Assembly: GCF_000003195.3 (NCBI RefSeq) | Contig: NC_012871.2 | Location: forward strand, 51,860,843 to 51,924,842 | Direction of reading: 5' to 3' | From: Sorghum bicolor | Lineage: Eukaryota; Streptophyta; Magnoliopsida; Poales; Poaceae | DNA: 64,000 nucleotides | Shown here: positions 32,196 through 44,345 of the stretch, piece after piece | Numbering within the stretch: position 1 is the first letter of the stretch | Layout of the letters: each line of letters begins with the position of its first letter | Notes under the pieces: generated by a model | Seen by the model: only the letters and a program-made list of their open reading frames with translations | The model's database searches: none | Told to the model about the DNA's origin: nothing | Position numbers and translations under genes: made by a program

Positions 32196-32225
32196 GCACC
32201 AACCGAATCTCGAGGACGAGATTCA

Positions 32226-32243
32226 TTTTAAGGGGGGTAGAAT
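32226..32243 (+). other. Polypurine tract of element C
   Basis: TTTTAAGGGGGGTAGAAT sits directly before the 3' LTR and is the same as in element A. Confidence 0.85.
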
Positions 32244-35009
32244 TGTAACACCCTAAATTTTGTTTTTTTGGAAATAGAGGAGAAATAAGTAATTATACAT
32301 TTCTTTGTGCTCATGAAACATAGGGAAAATAATATTTTTCATTAAATTAAATTTATCGTAAGGCTTAGCAACATTGTTGTGCATACATGCTGGTGCATAA
32401 GATTTGATGTAATGTTTGCTTGTTACTCCTTTGTGTGTTGAGAGTGAGCAAAGTTTTTGAAATGCGTTTAGTAGATCAATCTTCCTTCATCGGTACGTCT
32501 TTATGTTTATCTGCAACTAAATTCCTTGTTTCTTAGCTCAAGTTTTATTAGGAGCTTCCTAAAATCTTTTCTTTGTCATCCAACTCACTCATTTCAGTTC
32601 CTCGTTCATCAAACAATATCTACAATCTTATTGGGAATTTTTCTAGCTTTTTCTGAAATTTGTTCCCACTTGTGTGTGAGCATAATATAATTTTTAGATA
32701 CTCCATATTAACTCATCATGAGCTCCAAATACTTTATTTGGGTTCCTCATATTCCATAATGTCTCTGAGAATTTTCCTCGAAGTTTTGGAGCTTTCGGAG
32801 TATTTTTCGTGGCTTAAATAATAATTCTGGATTTTTCTCGAATTATTTTATCCATGAAATTAATTAATTCCGAAAATAATAAATCTCTCATTTTTCTCAA
32901 TGCTCACGGCCCATGTCTTTATTTATTAATGGGTTTTAATAATTAATTAGGCCTATTAGTAAAGATAAAGGGTGCAAATCAATTAGAACCATATCGCTAG
33001 TTGACGTGGAGGTGGGGAGTTTTTCTTCCTATATATATGTACCAACCCCTTAGGCAAAGCACACCAAAGACTACCATATCGGAAGCCTCTAATTTGAGAA
33101 TTCCTAAGGTAGTAAAATAAAATTATATTTTCTTCTCTACAACGTGATCGCCCTTAGTCCGGTGTCGATTCGCCCGTCGCCCTGCTTTCCATATCCGTTT
33201 CGTACCTATCTGCGAAATCTAGTTTGTTTACCCCACATCAAATCGTGGCCGTAGGCTTAAGTTTCATGCTCACCGGCTAGGAGCTCGCTGCTGCCAATGG
33301 CTGGCCGCCAGGCGTGTGCTCTGCTCCAATTAGTTTACTTTGGTTTCTAAATCAAAATACGTTTTCAGTAATTACAAAATTGCCACCAGATTTGTTTAGC
33401 TCGTAAAATCTTCATTTTAACTCCGATTTGATCCATTCAAATTGCGTTAGATTCGTAATCACAAGATCTACATGTTAGTCTCACTGTTTTACAAGTTTAC
33501 AACTTTTTATTTTCGTGATCCTATTTAATTAATTATTTTATTAAAGGAAATCTTAGAAAATTCATATCTTTTTCGTTATATCTCCGATTTTCGTGATCTT
33601 TATGTCTGTGTGATCGTAGTGCAACGTAGATTCATTTTATAAACTTTTCATCTTTATTTTCTACTGTTGGTGTATTGTTCTAATTATAGGTTTGTTTGCT
33701 TTGTATGATTGCCTCTGGATGATTGTTGTTGATGTGATGACTGTAGACGGTGAGCTTTTACGTGGTGATCAAGAAGCAATTTGTGGAAGGTTTGGAACTA
33801 AAAGAAGGATCTGAGTTTCAAGGCAAGTATAGCATGGGATCATCCTTGTTTCCTAATAACTTTAATCACACAATTCATATTACATGTGTCTCCTTGCTAA
33901 GGATTTCCTAGTATTGATCTTATACCTTGTCACCTATGGTTTTGTATTGGGTAGCTTATGCTAGTGCTCCACTAAACCATGATCTTGTAATTTGATTAAT
34001 GGAATATGCAATAAACATTAAAAGAGGACTTTTTAGCAACTTTGGTAAAGAGGGCTGGAGCATTGGGCTATCCTATGGTGCTCTAGTTTCTCTCCATAAG
34101 GACTTATCTGTATATGACCATCCGGGACATACAGTACAACTGTGAGGGCTACATGGCTCTAGCTTTAGCTCAGTATGAGGACCTTTTCTAGCTTGTTAGT
34201 GGTTACCCTTGTGGCGCAAATGGGGAATAGCGGACCGTGGATTCCTGCGGGTGAATCACATAGACTGACTAATGAAACCAAGCGGCCCTAACTTGTTAGA
34301 CGAACCTTTGAAACGCTTCATAGTGAACCCTGCCGACCTCCCTAGGAAGATGGTTAAGAGATTAGCTACCTCGGGCGAATGGGTAAATCATGACTCACAG
34401 TGAAAGTGTACAACCTCTGCAGAGTGTAAAATTGATATATTAGCCGTGCTCACGGTCACGAGCGACCTTGGACCAATACAGAATAAATGATCACTAATGG
34501 CAAGTTATTAATGTTATTATTGTTAATATGTTGTTTATGCTATTCTTTATTCACTTTACTTGATCATGAGTTTACTATGGGACTTGACAACTTGATGCTA
34601 CTCATATGCTAAAATTGTGACAACTAAAAGCTACATGCAGTTTAACCAGTGTCTAGCCTTTGAGCCTCATGAACCCCATGTTATTCTTGCTGAGTCCGAG
34701 ATGTACTTACGCTTGCCTTTACATTTTATTTGGATAAAAATCCCAGATGGGTACCAGATTGCTAGTTTGGAGAAGAGTTTAGGCTTGTGCTCAACGAGTC
34801 AGTTGTCCCTGTGGATTTGGAGCTTTTGCCTGAAGAACGGAGAGTCTTTCCACTGTTTGCTATCTAAGGTTATATCTTTTATACTAAGTATGTTATATAA
34901 TAAGCATTGACTATTGATATTACCCTTATTTGTGGCTATACGTGAGATTCGACTTCCTAGGCTCACATATGGTGTGTATCTGGTTTTGTTCTTAAAACCG
35001 GGTGCTACA
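32244..35009 (+). repeat. Element C, 3' LTR
   Basis: Copy of 25347-28124 with few substitutions and small indels (for example the loss of 'tattggtga' near 33220). Ends GGTGCTACA, followed by TSD AGGGG. Confidence 0.95.
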
Positions 35010-35014
35010 AGGGG

Positions 35015-35884
35015 TCCAACGTAACTGTCACCTATGCGGCCTACCACACGATCCAGCTAGACAGGGGATATCCACAAGTAATCTAGATCTAAGCACCTCG
35101 CTTACACCTATACTACAACTCTCACCTATAGCGTCCTATAGATTAAAGTACTCAAAAGAGTTGTGAACCAGAACATACATAATTAGTAATCGCATAATGA
35201 ATTAGAAGTAGATTACCAGAATCATCCCATGAGCAAGCTTGATTAGAGCTTGATCATGGCGAAGTACAATCGGAGGAAGAACCGACAGGACGGCCTCTCC
35301 TCCAATCCTCCCTCGCTCTCCATCTCGCTACTATCTAGATCTAGTCTAGTTTAGAGATGAGAGGAGAGCTCTCATCTCCAAACCCAAGCTTTTGCTCTGT
35401 CTATGAATAATGAATAAGGATCAAGGGGTGCCTCCTCCAGGGGCCAGGGGGTCTGCTTATATAGTCCCTCAAGTGAATCTGGGCCGTCGGATCAAACCGA
35501 CATTGATTGAACGGTTATTCTTGATCCTTTAGGTCGGTGGAGCATAATCCGCGAGATTGAGCGTGATTGGCCGAAATAGGTAGGCGGGCGCCCTAAGGAC
35601 TTGGGCGGGCGCCCTGTCCCAGAGCCCTCTCGGCTTCCGCTTTGTTCCCGTGGCTTCTGTAGTCTTCTAGATGATAGAAAATTGCGCGGCACGTTAATAT
35701 CTCTATGTAAACCTGACGTGTGGGCCTTTCCTCCATATTTCCTAATAACCCCCTGCAGAAATAGACAAACACCAAAACTTGTGGAATTCTGTCAGATAAA
35801 ACCCTAAGTCTAGGTGTTGGTTGCATTTGGATCCTTTTCTTTATTTATTTGATGATTAAATTTGATACTTAAGGACCGTCAACA
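35015..35884 (-). repeat. Element D, 3' LTR, right piece
   Basis: Continues the LTR after element C and matches 41946-42815. Ends GTCAACA at 35884. A minus-strand TATATAAG lies at about 35457-35464, equivalent to 42384-42390 in the other LTR. Confidence 0.9.
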
Positions 35885-37428
35885 AACTCCCCCAAGCTTA
35901 CCTCTTGCTCGTCCCTGAGCAAGGATGGACTCAAGAGTTTTTGCAGTGGTTTTATGCCTTAAAGGTACACATGCATTCAAACAAGATCTCATCTCTAGGT
36001 TAACTGTTAAGATTTGAAATTACTCGTATTACCTTCCACCATGGGGCTTGCAACCGTCAGTTGTGTCTTGAGCAGTTAAAAGATAGAACGGTCAAGTCAA
36101 GCACCATGTCTCTTATTCTTTGATCAACTATAGCTCTGGAGTTTTTGCAGATTTTCAAAAAAAACTCTGAGATTCCTTGTATGACTCTCTCAAATCTCTC
36201 TTTTGTGGTATTTCTGGATCCTTACCAAGGCAGTGATGATATACGCCTTCTCTCAAAGTATGTAGTATTTGTGGTATGAGGCATAGTGATATTGCCTTCT
36301 CTCTCACCCTACTCTAATAAGGTTTGATATCTGGAGCTCATCGGTGGGAGACAGATAATACATACTTATAAGACATTTGTTGCATAGTCAGACCATGGAT
36401 CCAGAAAAACAAGTCAATAAGTCAAACCAAGATGTGCATGTGTGGCGAGTGAATGGTGTATGGTGATGATGGTGGTAACGGTGAAAACATTGGTGAAAGT
36501 CTAATTCTACTTTTGCTCTTTTAAGGGGATACATAGCTTTCTTGCACTTTGAAGCTTTTTGAAGGGAATGAGATGCTCTATATTTTCTCTTTTTTTATCA
36601 CTCAGGTGGGTATCTTGTACCCCTAATTCTACTGTCGGACACTTGTCCATTTTTACCTCTCGTCTCACGTTTTCTTTTCTTCGAGGTTTCAGGAACTTGC
36701 CCCTTTTTATTTCCTTGTTTTCACTTCTCTTTTTTTTCAGAGCACTCACCCTCCTAGAATAATGTAGCAAGTGGTAGTAACCAAAATATCAAGAGCATTT
36801 ATTTCACGGGGAATAACAGGGATAGGATAATGTTTTTGGCTATTCTCTCCTGGATAGGAGTAGAATAATTTTGGGTGAATTTGGAGATGGAAAGGAGTGG
36901 ATGTATGTGGATGCGTACTTCCGGAGTAGAATTAGCATGTATGAGTGAACGTGCAAGTGAATCTTGATTTTAACTGCATGACAAGCTCCTAAGGGTCTGC
37001 ACAGCTTGACCACACTCAATGCTTATAAGTAGTAAAAAGTAAATGTGTGGTTCATTGTCTAATAAGCATGTATATATGGTTGTGGTAGGATTATAAACTC
37101 TCATCATACAGGAACTCATCATGCAACATTTTAAAGGTTTTCAAAGATAAAATTCTCCAGAATTCTAGCATCTCTAGGAACAGATAAACAACAGCTCAAC
37201 CTTCCCATATCATATCTGTTAACGACTTAGACTTTTGATCAGGTACTCTTCCCACAAGTTCAAGTTTAGAGCAAATCTTAATTCATAACAGTCATACCTA
37301 AACTTGAGAGAGATTTTACTTTTGAGATCTAGTCATGGCAGAGCAACTATTCATCATTTCCATGTGAGAGCTTATCATGAGGGTTCATAGCAAACTTTAT
37401 TTATTTATTTATTTAGCAAACTAAGCAA

Positions 37429-37497
<69 letters not shown>

Positions 37498-39716
37498 CAT
37501 AAAATCTTTATTTGGGTTTTTATGATTATGCATCTTTTTATTATTTGAGTAAAGTATAAATGCGAGTAGAAACACTTAGCTGGATAAATGGGGGTGCTCT
37601 CCCCCAAGCTGGATTTTGACGTAATTTCTTCTGATGTAGCTAGCAGGTGGCGGAGGTGTATTTGAATGTCGGCAGCACCTAGACAGCGATTAGAATGTCC
37701 TCCGTCTACTAGTCTTCTTTGATCCTTGAATTTTGTGGAGCTCAAATAGACAACAAAGCTTTGTGGAACTAGTTAAGTGTTAGCATAAATATCTAGCCTT
37801 TATCATATTGAGCCTCTGTTACTAAATATTACTCTCTTTGGTAGGATCATAAATTTATTTTTATATTTTCATTTCTATAGGACAGAAATATATTTATTTT
37901 ATTTTTACGCCACCACAGTGAATGTACTTATGGATTTTATGCCACGAGCATACTCACATGGGGCTTTCTATTTTTAACCTTTTTTATTTTCTTTTCAAGA
38001 TAGCATGGTTAACTAACAAGCCATTTAAGGAAAGTAAATAATTTAAGAGAAAAGGGAATGCAGAAAGGATAAATATGGGTAACTATCGATTTTACCTTTC
38101 GGTGAGGGTTCAATGTGTTAAGTCTTCTGAACAAGACTTCTCACCGTGTTCATTCTTTAGGTGCATTATTTGATTCAGGTGTGGACCTTGACGTCTGCAC
38201 CTCTTGATACGGTGTCACCCATGTTCTTTGTTTGCCCAACAATTCGAAGTGCAGCGTTGGCAGTATCCTGCTCAGTGTGTTTGTGCTTGTAGATCCAGGT
38301 CTTTCACTTGGTAGAGTCTGAGAGTTATAAAACTCCTCCATGTTTTGCTCGAAGTGTTCCTGCTCATAGAGACAAGGCAGAGATCAAGTGCATGGGTCCT
38401 GTTGGTGGAGAACACCAACAGAACCAAAAGTGTATTTGTTCTTCTCTAACCTTAAGCATAGTGAGCAAGACAAAGTTGATGGATGATAAGATCATGAGTG
38501 TAGTACTTATAACATTTGTCAGATCAGATCGCTCAACCTTATGGAAAGATAATCTATCTATATATATGTTTTTTTTATATCTCTCAAAGATTGAATGTGT
38601 AACATTTTAGCTCATATGATTAGGAGTGTGGGATCATGGAGGTAGTACTAGGAACAAAGATTAATGGACTAAACATACTGAATCAATTGGGTTGGTTAAT
38701 TTGGAGTTATAAATCATACATGTTTGTCTCTTTATTTATGTGAACGCCAGAACCAAGGAGAAGCTTATAAAAGTGATAGTCAAGTACCTTAAGATGTTAC
38801 CTTACTTGAAGAGTGACGATACAGTATCACCTTGTGGAAGCTTTACTTTCTTAGCGGTTGTGCATCTTGTTTATATACTTTGTCTGCTTCCATGGATCAT
38901 CTCTCTATGATGAATGAGCTATGTCCTTCTTGTGCAAATTGTTAAACTTCATGTGTCTCTCTCTTCGTCTCTGATGTGAGTTTATCTCAGGACTTCCCAA
39001 ATCGATATTGAAAGTTTTTCTGCAGGGGTTAGTCTGACAAAATATACCAATATCTACTATAGCATACTATCGGCTCAAAAATCACCCTAGACACCATGTC
39101 TAATTTGATTTAGGAGGGCATTTTAACTTAAGCACCATGCTTAATTTAAAATCCCTTGGAAGTAAGATCATCATTCCTAAACTAAGCACCATGCTTATTT
39201 AAGAGATAAATGAAACTACTCCAAACCTAGACATACATTAAAGCAAACAAAGGTAGCATGAGAGCATTTATAGAGATCTACTCAAGTGGAGATGAAGTAG
39301 TGTGATTAGTATTTAACAAATTGAGCATGTCTCAAAGGTAGGGACAACCAACATAGCAACATGGCAAAGGATGTTTTTATGTAAAGTACTCCCCCAAGCT
39401 TGAATTTTGGAAAATTCAAGTTTGGATGAATTTAATTCAATGTTGTATGATGATTGGTTGGACATACCTTGTGCTTGTTATTCATCCGATCTTCTTGCTC
39501 TAATCCTAGAAAGGTTAGTGACAAGAATACCCGAAGGAATATTTTTACAATTATCCTTATATGCTCAATACACAAGGTAATGTTGTAAATAATTAAAAGC
39601 TCATGTTACGATCTGATCAGTGCTTATTTTAGGACACCAAGCTTGTCCTTGGGAAACCATCAATTTATGTCGGCGAAGTGGTTTCCCTTCCAACGCTGAC
39701 CTATATCAAGATCAAT
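35885..39716 (-). other. Long noncoding internal region of element D
   Basis: The minus strand begins after gag and runs to the PPT next to the 3' LTR (35885-35900, minus strand TAAGCTTGGGGGAGTT). The tract 'ctcccccaagct' recurs at 37599 and 39391, so PPT-like purine runs are repeated in this region. It holds a (TA)n microsatellite. No pol motifs were found in any frame, so this is a large noncoding 3' region, common in non-autonomous elements. Confidence 0.7.
37430..37495. repeat. (AT)n microsatellite, about 33 units
   Basis: An uninterrupted AT dinucleotide run, preceded by a short TTTA run at 37398-37414. Confidence 0.95.
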
Positions 39717-41279
39717 TCAACAAGATCTGCAATATTTATTATAGACATATGGGTCGACAATCGCCCTTTTAAAGTTTTTATAAATAGAAAGGAAGAGGGG
39801 GTTGGAGATCTCAAATGTGGTGATGTTGGAGAGACCAATAGATTGGGAAGATGTTGCATATGAGCATGGAGTAAATGAAGTGGCTATGAAATAAATTCCA
39901 TGCTCATTAATGTTATCTTCGTCTCCAATCTGAATGTTCAGAGCTTCTCCTGGATTGGTCTCACCTATGTCCTCTTCTGTAGTTGGATGAATCTCATCTT
40001 CAAAGGGAGTCAAGAACTCACCATTTGAAATTGAGCCAAAGTCAGAATCCATTAAGGCTTCTTCCTTATCCATCCATTCTACACATTCTAGCCATTTAGA
40101 ACTTGTGATCAGGAAAGGGGAGGTGTTAGAATTTTCTATATGGCTTAGCTCTCCTTCTATGACATTACTTGACATGTCATCCATATGGTCTTTATGACTC
40201 CTATGGTTTGATAGTCTTAATGGATTGCTAGGATCATCATAAGACTTAAAAGGAGAGGGATAAGAGGGATCTCTAAGCTCATGGATGGATTTAGAACTTG
40301 TGAACATGGAAGGGGAGCAGATAGAATTTTCTATATGGCTTATCTCTCCTTCATTTGATATTTCATCCTCGACTTCTTCATAATAGGAACCAGGACATTC
40401 TCTAAGAGAACCATTATTGCAAGGATTTGAATTATCCCTGCTTGAAGGTCTCTTATGGAACCAGAAGTCTAAACCATTAGTATCTAAAAGATTTAAGGTC
40501 GGAATTCCTTCCTCCCTTGGGGAATTTTGGGGTATTGATGGTTTAGGATCGATAGCTAAAGTTTGGGATTGAAGTGGTTGTGATCTGGCTATCGAAACTT
40601 CTTCTTCTTGTCTAGGAACTGGTTCTTTCTCTTTCTCAGGGATATAAAAGCTAGGAGACTTTCCGCTCATTAAATCAATCAAATTCCAAGCTTCACTAGC
40701 GGATAGGTGGTGGAAAGATCCTCCAGAGGCCGCATGAAGGGTTTGCTTATTTTTCCTACTAAGGCCCTCAAAAAAGTGAATTAGAAGAACTTCTGGAATA
40801 GAAAGCTTTGGGCCAGTGAGAGTAAGGTTAATAAAGCGGTCCCATGATTTCCTAAGAGATTCTTCTTCCAGTTGTCTAAAAGAAATAATCTCATGTCGAA
40901 GTTCCGCCACTTTGGAGATTTGAAAATATTTAAAAAGAAAACTATTATATAACTCCTTCCAATCTCCATGAACAGTTCCTACTTTGAGTTTGTACCAATG
41001 TCTAGCTTTTCCCGTTAAAGAGAACGGAAAGAGCTTCCATTTAAGGGTCTCATCGGACATGCCTTCTATGCGAAGGAGGTCACAGACTCGATAAAACTCT
41101 CTTAGGTGTGTGTATGGGTTTTCCTCACCTTCTCCTGAGAAAGGTTGTTTTTGAACAAATTCTATGTATTCGGGGTCTATCTCAAAACTAGATGCTATGA
41201 TAGGTTTTGAAGATTTTGGTGGTTCGAGATGTGTGCCCGTAGGTCTATGAAACTGATAGATAGACATGTTTGCATTCAT
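39717..41279 (-). CDS. Gag polyprotein of element D (retrotransposon gag domain)
   Basis: A 520-codon frame without stops starts at the ATG at 41279, 122 bases after the PBS. Residues about 35-230 form a retrotransposon gag (capsid) domain: FEIDPEYIEFVQKQPFSGEG, 'PYTHLREFYRVCDLLRIEG', KLFPFSLTGKARHWYKLKVG, LFKYFQISKVAELRHEIISF, 'RFINLTLTGPKLSIPEVLLI' and FFEGLSRKNKQTLHAASGGS. The remaining 290 residues are acidic and Ser/Asn-rich with two diverged repeats around 'GEISHIENS/GELSHIENS'. No zinc knuckle or protease follows. Gag forms the cytoplasmic particle in which the RNA is copied. The frame is intact while pol is absent, which suggests selection or youth. Confidence 0.85.
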   Translation of the reverse strand: MNANMSIYQFHRPTGTHLEPPKSSKPIIASSFEIDPEYIEFVQKQPFSGEGEENPYTHLREFYRVCDLLRIEGMSDETLKWKLFPFSLTGKARHWYKLKVGTVHGDWKELYNSFLFKYFQISKVAELRHEIISFRQLEEESLRKSWDRFINLTLTGPKLSIPEVLLIHFFEGLSRKNKQTLHAASGGSFHHLSASEAWNLIDLMSGKSPSFYIPEKEKEPVPRQEEEVSIARSQPLQSQTLAIDPKPSIPQNSPREEGIPTLNLLDTNGLDFWFHKRPSSRDNSNPCNNGSLRECPGSYYEEVEDEISNEGEISHIENSICSPSMFTSSKSIHELRDPSYPSPFKSYDDPSNPLRLSNHRSHKDHMDDMSSNVIEGELSHIENSNTSPFLITSSKWLECVEWMDKEEALMDSDFGSISNGEFLTPFEDEIHPTTEEDIGETNPGEALNIQIGDEDNINEHGIYFIATSFTPCSYATSSQSIGLSNITTFEISNPLFLSIYKNFKRAIVDPYVYNKYCRSC

Positions 41280-41400
41280 GATAGACCAGAGATCAAGGAT
41301 TAGATAAGAAGAAAGAATAGCAGAGATGAGGCAAAGGATAAAAGGAATTTTTTTTTATTTTTTAGAAAATGATTAAGCTAGTTCGTAGTCAACTCAGCAA

Positions 41401-41423
41401 CCGTTTCCCCGGCAACGGCGCCA
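41401..41423 (-). other. Primer-binding site of element D
   Basis: The minus strand reads TGGCGCCGTTGCCGGGGAAA, eight bases inside the 5' LTR. This PBS is typical of Athila/Tat-type gypsy elements. Confidence 0.85.
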
Positions 41424-41431
41424 AAAATGCT

Positions 41432-42815
41432 TGTTGACACTTGCTAACACCACTTGAATACTAGGTTGTCATCCCCAGCATGGCACTAGAGTGTACTATG
41501 GTATTTATACGCACACAGATAATCTGCAAGCGCACGGATACCGTTGAAGCTTTTACTCGGTTAAAGGTTTTATCGTATCCACAGGGAAACGGGAGAACCA
41601 ACTACGCTCTAACTTAACCAAGATAGATAGATAAGTGTAAATAGGAAAGATGGTAGAATTGAATAAGAACAATACTAAAGGTAATATAACAATGGGTGAT
41701 AATATGGGAATAGAGAGTAGAGCAATCTAATATATAGGCGATGGTAGCAGAATAGATAGTAGAGCAATCTAATATATGGGCGGTGGTAAGAGAATAGAGA
41801 GGATAACTATGGTTTCTCTACTTCAAAAGGGATATGTCTATGTCTAGGACGAACCATGTGATAAGAATACACCACAAAGGATGCTTATCCATAGGCCGAT
41901 AAACCCTACCCGTCCTGCTAACAAGAGGTGGACTACAGGGGACCAACGTAACTGTCACCTACGCGGCCTACCACATGATCCAACTAGACAGGGGATATCC
42001 ATAAGTAATCTAGGTCTAAGCACCTCGCTTACACCTATACTACAACTCTCACCTATAGCGTCCTATAGATTAAAGTACTCAAAAGAGTTGTGAACCAGAA
42101 CATACATAATTAGTAATCGCATAATGAATTAGAAGTAGATTACCAGAGTCATCCCATGAGCAAGCTTGATTAGAGCTTGATCATGGCGAAGTACAACCGG
42201 AGGATGAACCGACAGGCCGACCTCTCCTCCAATCCTCCCTCGCTCTCCTTCTCGCTACTATCTAGATCTAGTCTAGTTTGGAGATGAGAGGAGAGCTCTC
42301 ATCTCCAAACCCTAGCTTTTGCTCTGTCTATGAATAATGAATAAGGATCAAGGGGTGCCTCCTCTAGGGGCCAGGGGGTCTGCTTATATAGTCCCCTCAA
42401 GTGAATTTGGGCCGTCGGATCAAACCGACATTGATTGAACGATTATTCTTGATCCTTTAGGTCGGTGGAGCATAATCTGCGAGATTGAGCGTGATTGGCC
42501 GAAATAGGTGGGCGGGCGCCCTAAGGACTTGGGCGGGCGCCCTGTCCCTGAGCCCTCTCGGCTTCCGCTTTGTTCCCGTGGCTTCTAGAGTCTTCTAGAT
42601 GATAGAAAATTGCGCAGCACGTTAATTTCTCTATGTAAACCCGACATGTGGGCATTACCTCCATATTTCCTGATAACCCCCTACAGAAATAGACAAACAC
42701 CAAAACTAGCTTGTGGAATTCTGTCAGATAAAACCCTAAGTCTAGGTGTTGGTTGCATTTGGATCCTTTTCTTATTTATTTGATGATTAAATTTGATACT
42801 TAATTACCGTCAACA
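41432..42815 (-). repeat. Element D, 5' LTR
   Basis: Intact LTR of 1384 bp (TGTTGACAC .. GTCAACA on either strand). It holds the empty site of element C. A minus-strand TATATAAGC at 42382-42390 is a likely TATA box. Confidence 0.9.
42384..42390 (-). promoter_or_regulatory. TATA box in the 5' LTR of element D
   Basis: Minus strand TATATAAGCAGACCCC, conserved in the other LTR (35457-35464) and partly in the solo LTR (58529-58536). Confidence 0.5.
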
Positions 42816-42820
42816 AGCTC

Positions 42821-43109
42821 GTAGTTTGAAATTACTCAAGTAGCCCTGTGAACTGTAGACCGCAGTGATAGAATATGCTGGAATATTCTGCCACCATCAC
42901 GGGGCATTCTTGTAATGGACCCAGTCTAAATCTGCGCCCTATATAAAGGGATGTAAATGCTCCTGCAAGAGTTAGTTGAAACCATTTATTATCACACTAT
43001 CTGTTCTAGGGCATCAAGCCCGTTTATCGTTGTACTCGAGCCGCTCGCCGCAGTGATCGGGCAGGCTAGATCAACCGTTCTGTCTAGAGGTACCCCAGCT
43101 AATCCAATA
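42821..43109 (+). repeat. Element E, 5' LTR, second part
   Basis: Continues the LTR after element D and matches 56537-56822. It ends AATCCAATA, where the right LTR has AATCCAACA. It carries the likely promoter TATATAAAG at 42940-42948; the right LTR has CTAAATAAAG there. Confidence 0.9.
42940..42948 (+). promoter_or_regulatory. TATA box in the 5' LTR of element E
   Basis: TATATAAAG lies about 160 bases before the LTR end. The equivalent in the 3' LTR (56651-56660) is changed to TAAATAAAG. Confidence 0.55.
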
Positions 43110-43128
43110 TTGGTGCCCACTGTGGGGC
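43110..43128 (+). other. Primer-binding site of element E
   Basis: TTGGTGCCCACTGTGGGGC directly follows the LTR. A TGGTGCCCAC-type PBS is seen in Tat-like elements. Confidence 0.65.
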
Positions 43129-43144
43129 TGCAAAAGGATCACCC

Positions 43145-44345
43145 ATGATGACTGGCAAGAGAAACAGCACCACGAGAACTCCGACTGAAATGGTTAGAAG
43201 AGGAAGGCCAAGACGCGCGACTCATAGCGCGTATGCAACAACAGGGAATGAAGATGCGGAGGATGAACAACCGGTGGTGAACTAGGTTCCACTGGCAGAG
43301 GAATAGCCAGAACCTACGGTAGTCTAGGAACTTCAACAACTGCAAGCTCAGCTACAGAGCCTTCAGCAGGAAAGGGATAGAGTCATGGCAGCCTACATGA
43401 CCAGCCAACAAGCGAGGCTAGCTATCGTGCAGGCAGCAAAGATCAGACAATAGCTCTCCATCTTGCAGGCTGAAATCCAAAGCATGCAACCTCCGCCACA
43501 GCCCGCGGTGCAGCCAAGCATCACTGTGGTGAACATTCAGCGCATGAGCTATGGCGGCACAGTTCGAGCTTCCGTGAATCGCCGTTGTCCAAAGGATTAC
43601 AAGCTTTGCCATGGTCGGCATCTTACAAACCGATCACGCTCCCTAAGTTTAGTGGTAAAACAGACCCACGCCAGTTCTTGATGAGTTTTGAAGCAGCGGT
43701 GGCTTTAGTAGGGGGAAACGAGACTGTCCTGCCCAAGTCCTTCGTGATTGTGGCCAAAGGAGACGCGCTGGCCTGGTATTCAATGCTCAGATTGGGCTCC
43801 ATCTACTCATGGAAGAACCTCCGTGACAAGATTCTATCAAATTTCTAGGGATTCACTACCAAATCACTAACTTCCACGGATCTGTTCTAGTGCTTGCAAG
43901 GTCAGGGGGAAGCTTTGCGAGAGAACTTTTAGAGATTTGTCCAAACCAAAGCGAAGGCACTAGTCATGCTAGAGGAAGTCGCTATTGAGGCGGCCATCGA
44001 GGGCCTTCACATAGGACCCTTCACAGCCCATCTGGCCAGAGACAAACCCGCATCTATGCAGGAGCTATATCATGAGTTTGAGAAATACTGCAAATTGGAT
44101 AGTGACTTCTACAAGAGGTTGGAGGAGCAGAATTCATAGAAAAAGCAGACCAGTGATAGAAATCCGTAGAGAAACAACGCGAGCCGAGATGGTCGTCAAC
44201 CACGGCAAGAACAGGGTGGCCAAATGTTGAACATTGAGCAGCCAAAGAATGACTAGTCAGGTAGAATGCCCCGTACATCGAAGGTGTCAAATGCGGCACG
44301 AAGGTTCAACCAAGCGGAAGAAAGCAGCCAAAACAGGGGTTGAGG
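43145..44345 (+). pseudogene. Gag pseudogene of element E
   Basis: Starts with two ATG codons just after the PBS. The frame reads MMTGKRNSTTRTPTEM and a Gln-rich helix (ELQQLQAQLQSLQQERDR), shifts one frame near 43584, then gives the capsid core YKPITLPKFSGKTDPRQFL, DALAWYSMLRLGSIYSWKNL and TKAKALVMLEEVAIEAAIEG. About ten in-frame stops interrupt it. Almost all are TAG and stand where CAG (Gln) fits, for example 'NF*GFT', 'NF*RFVQ' and 'EQNS*KKQ'. The protein would be the capsid precursor; it cannot be made from this copy. Confidence 0.8.

Larger units (their letters stand above)
25347..35009 (+). mobile_element. Element C: non-autonomous Tekay-like chromovirus
   Basis: LTRs of 2778 bp (25347-28124) and 2766 bp (32244-35009) begin TGTAACACCCTAAATT and end GGGTGCTACA. 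TSD AGGGG lies at 25342-25346 and 35010-35014. D's other LTR has the empty site at 41931-41950 ('gactacaggggaccaacg'). The 4.1-kb interior has an initiator-Met PBS, an unrecognised ORF in the gag position, a long noncoding part, an integrase C-terminus with chromodomain, and a PPT. RT and RNase H are missing. The LTRs are very similar by eye, so this is the youngest layer of the nest. Confidence 0.95.
24875..42815 (-). mobile_element. Element D: gag-only gypsy retrotransposon (OTA type)
   Basis: LTRs start TGTTGACAC and end GTCAACA. The 5' LTR on the minus strand is 41432-42815 (1384 bp); the 3' LTR is 24875-35884, split by element C. TSD AGCTC lies at 24870-24874 and 42816-42820. The internal 5.5 kb (35885-41431) has a PBS starting TGGCGCCGTTGCCGGGGA, used by Athila/Tat-type elements, an intact gag and a PPT, but no protease, RT or integrase. 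It could move only with enzymes from a relative. A solo LTR of the same family is at 57439. Confidence 0.9.

Noticed and set aside
37413..37745. Minus-strand frame with a Tyr-Ile repeat
   Set aside because: Translation of the AT microsatellite; no protein support.
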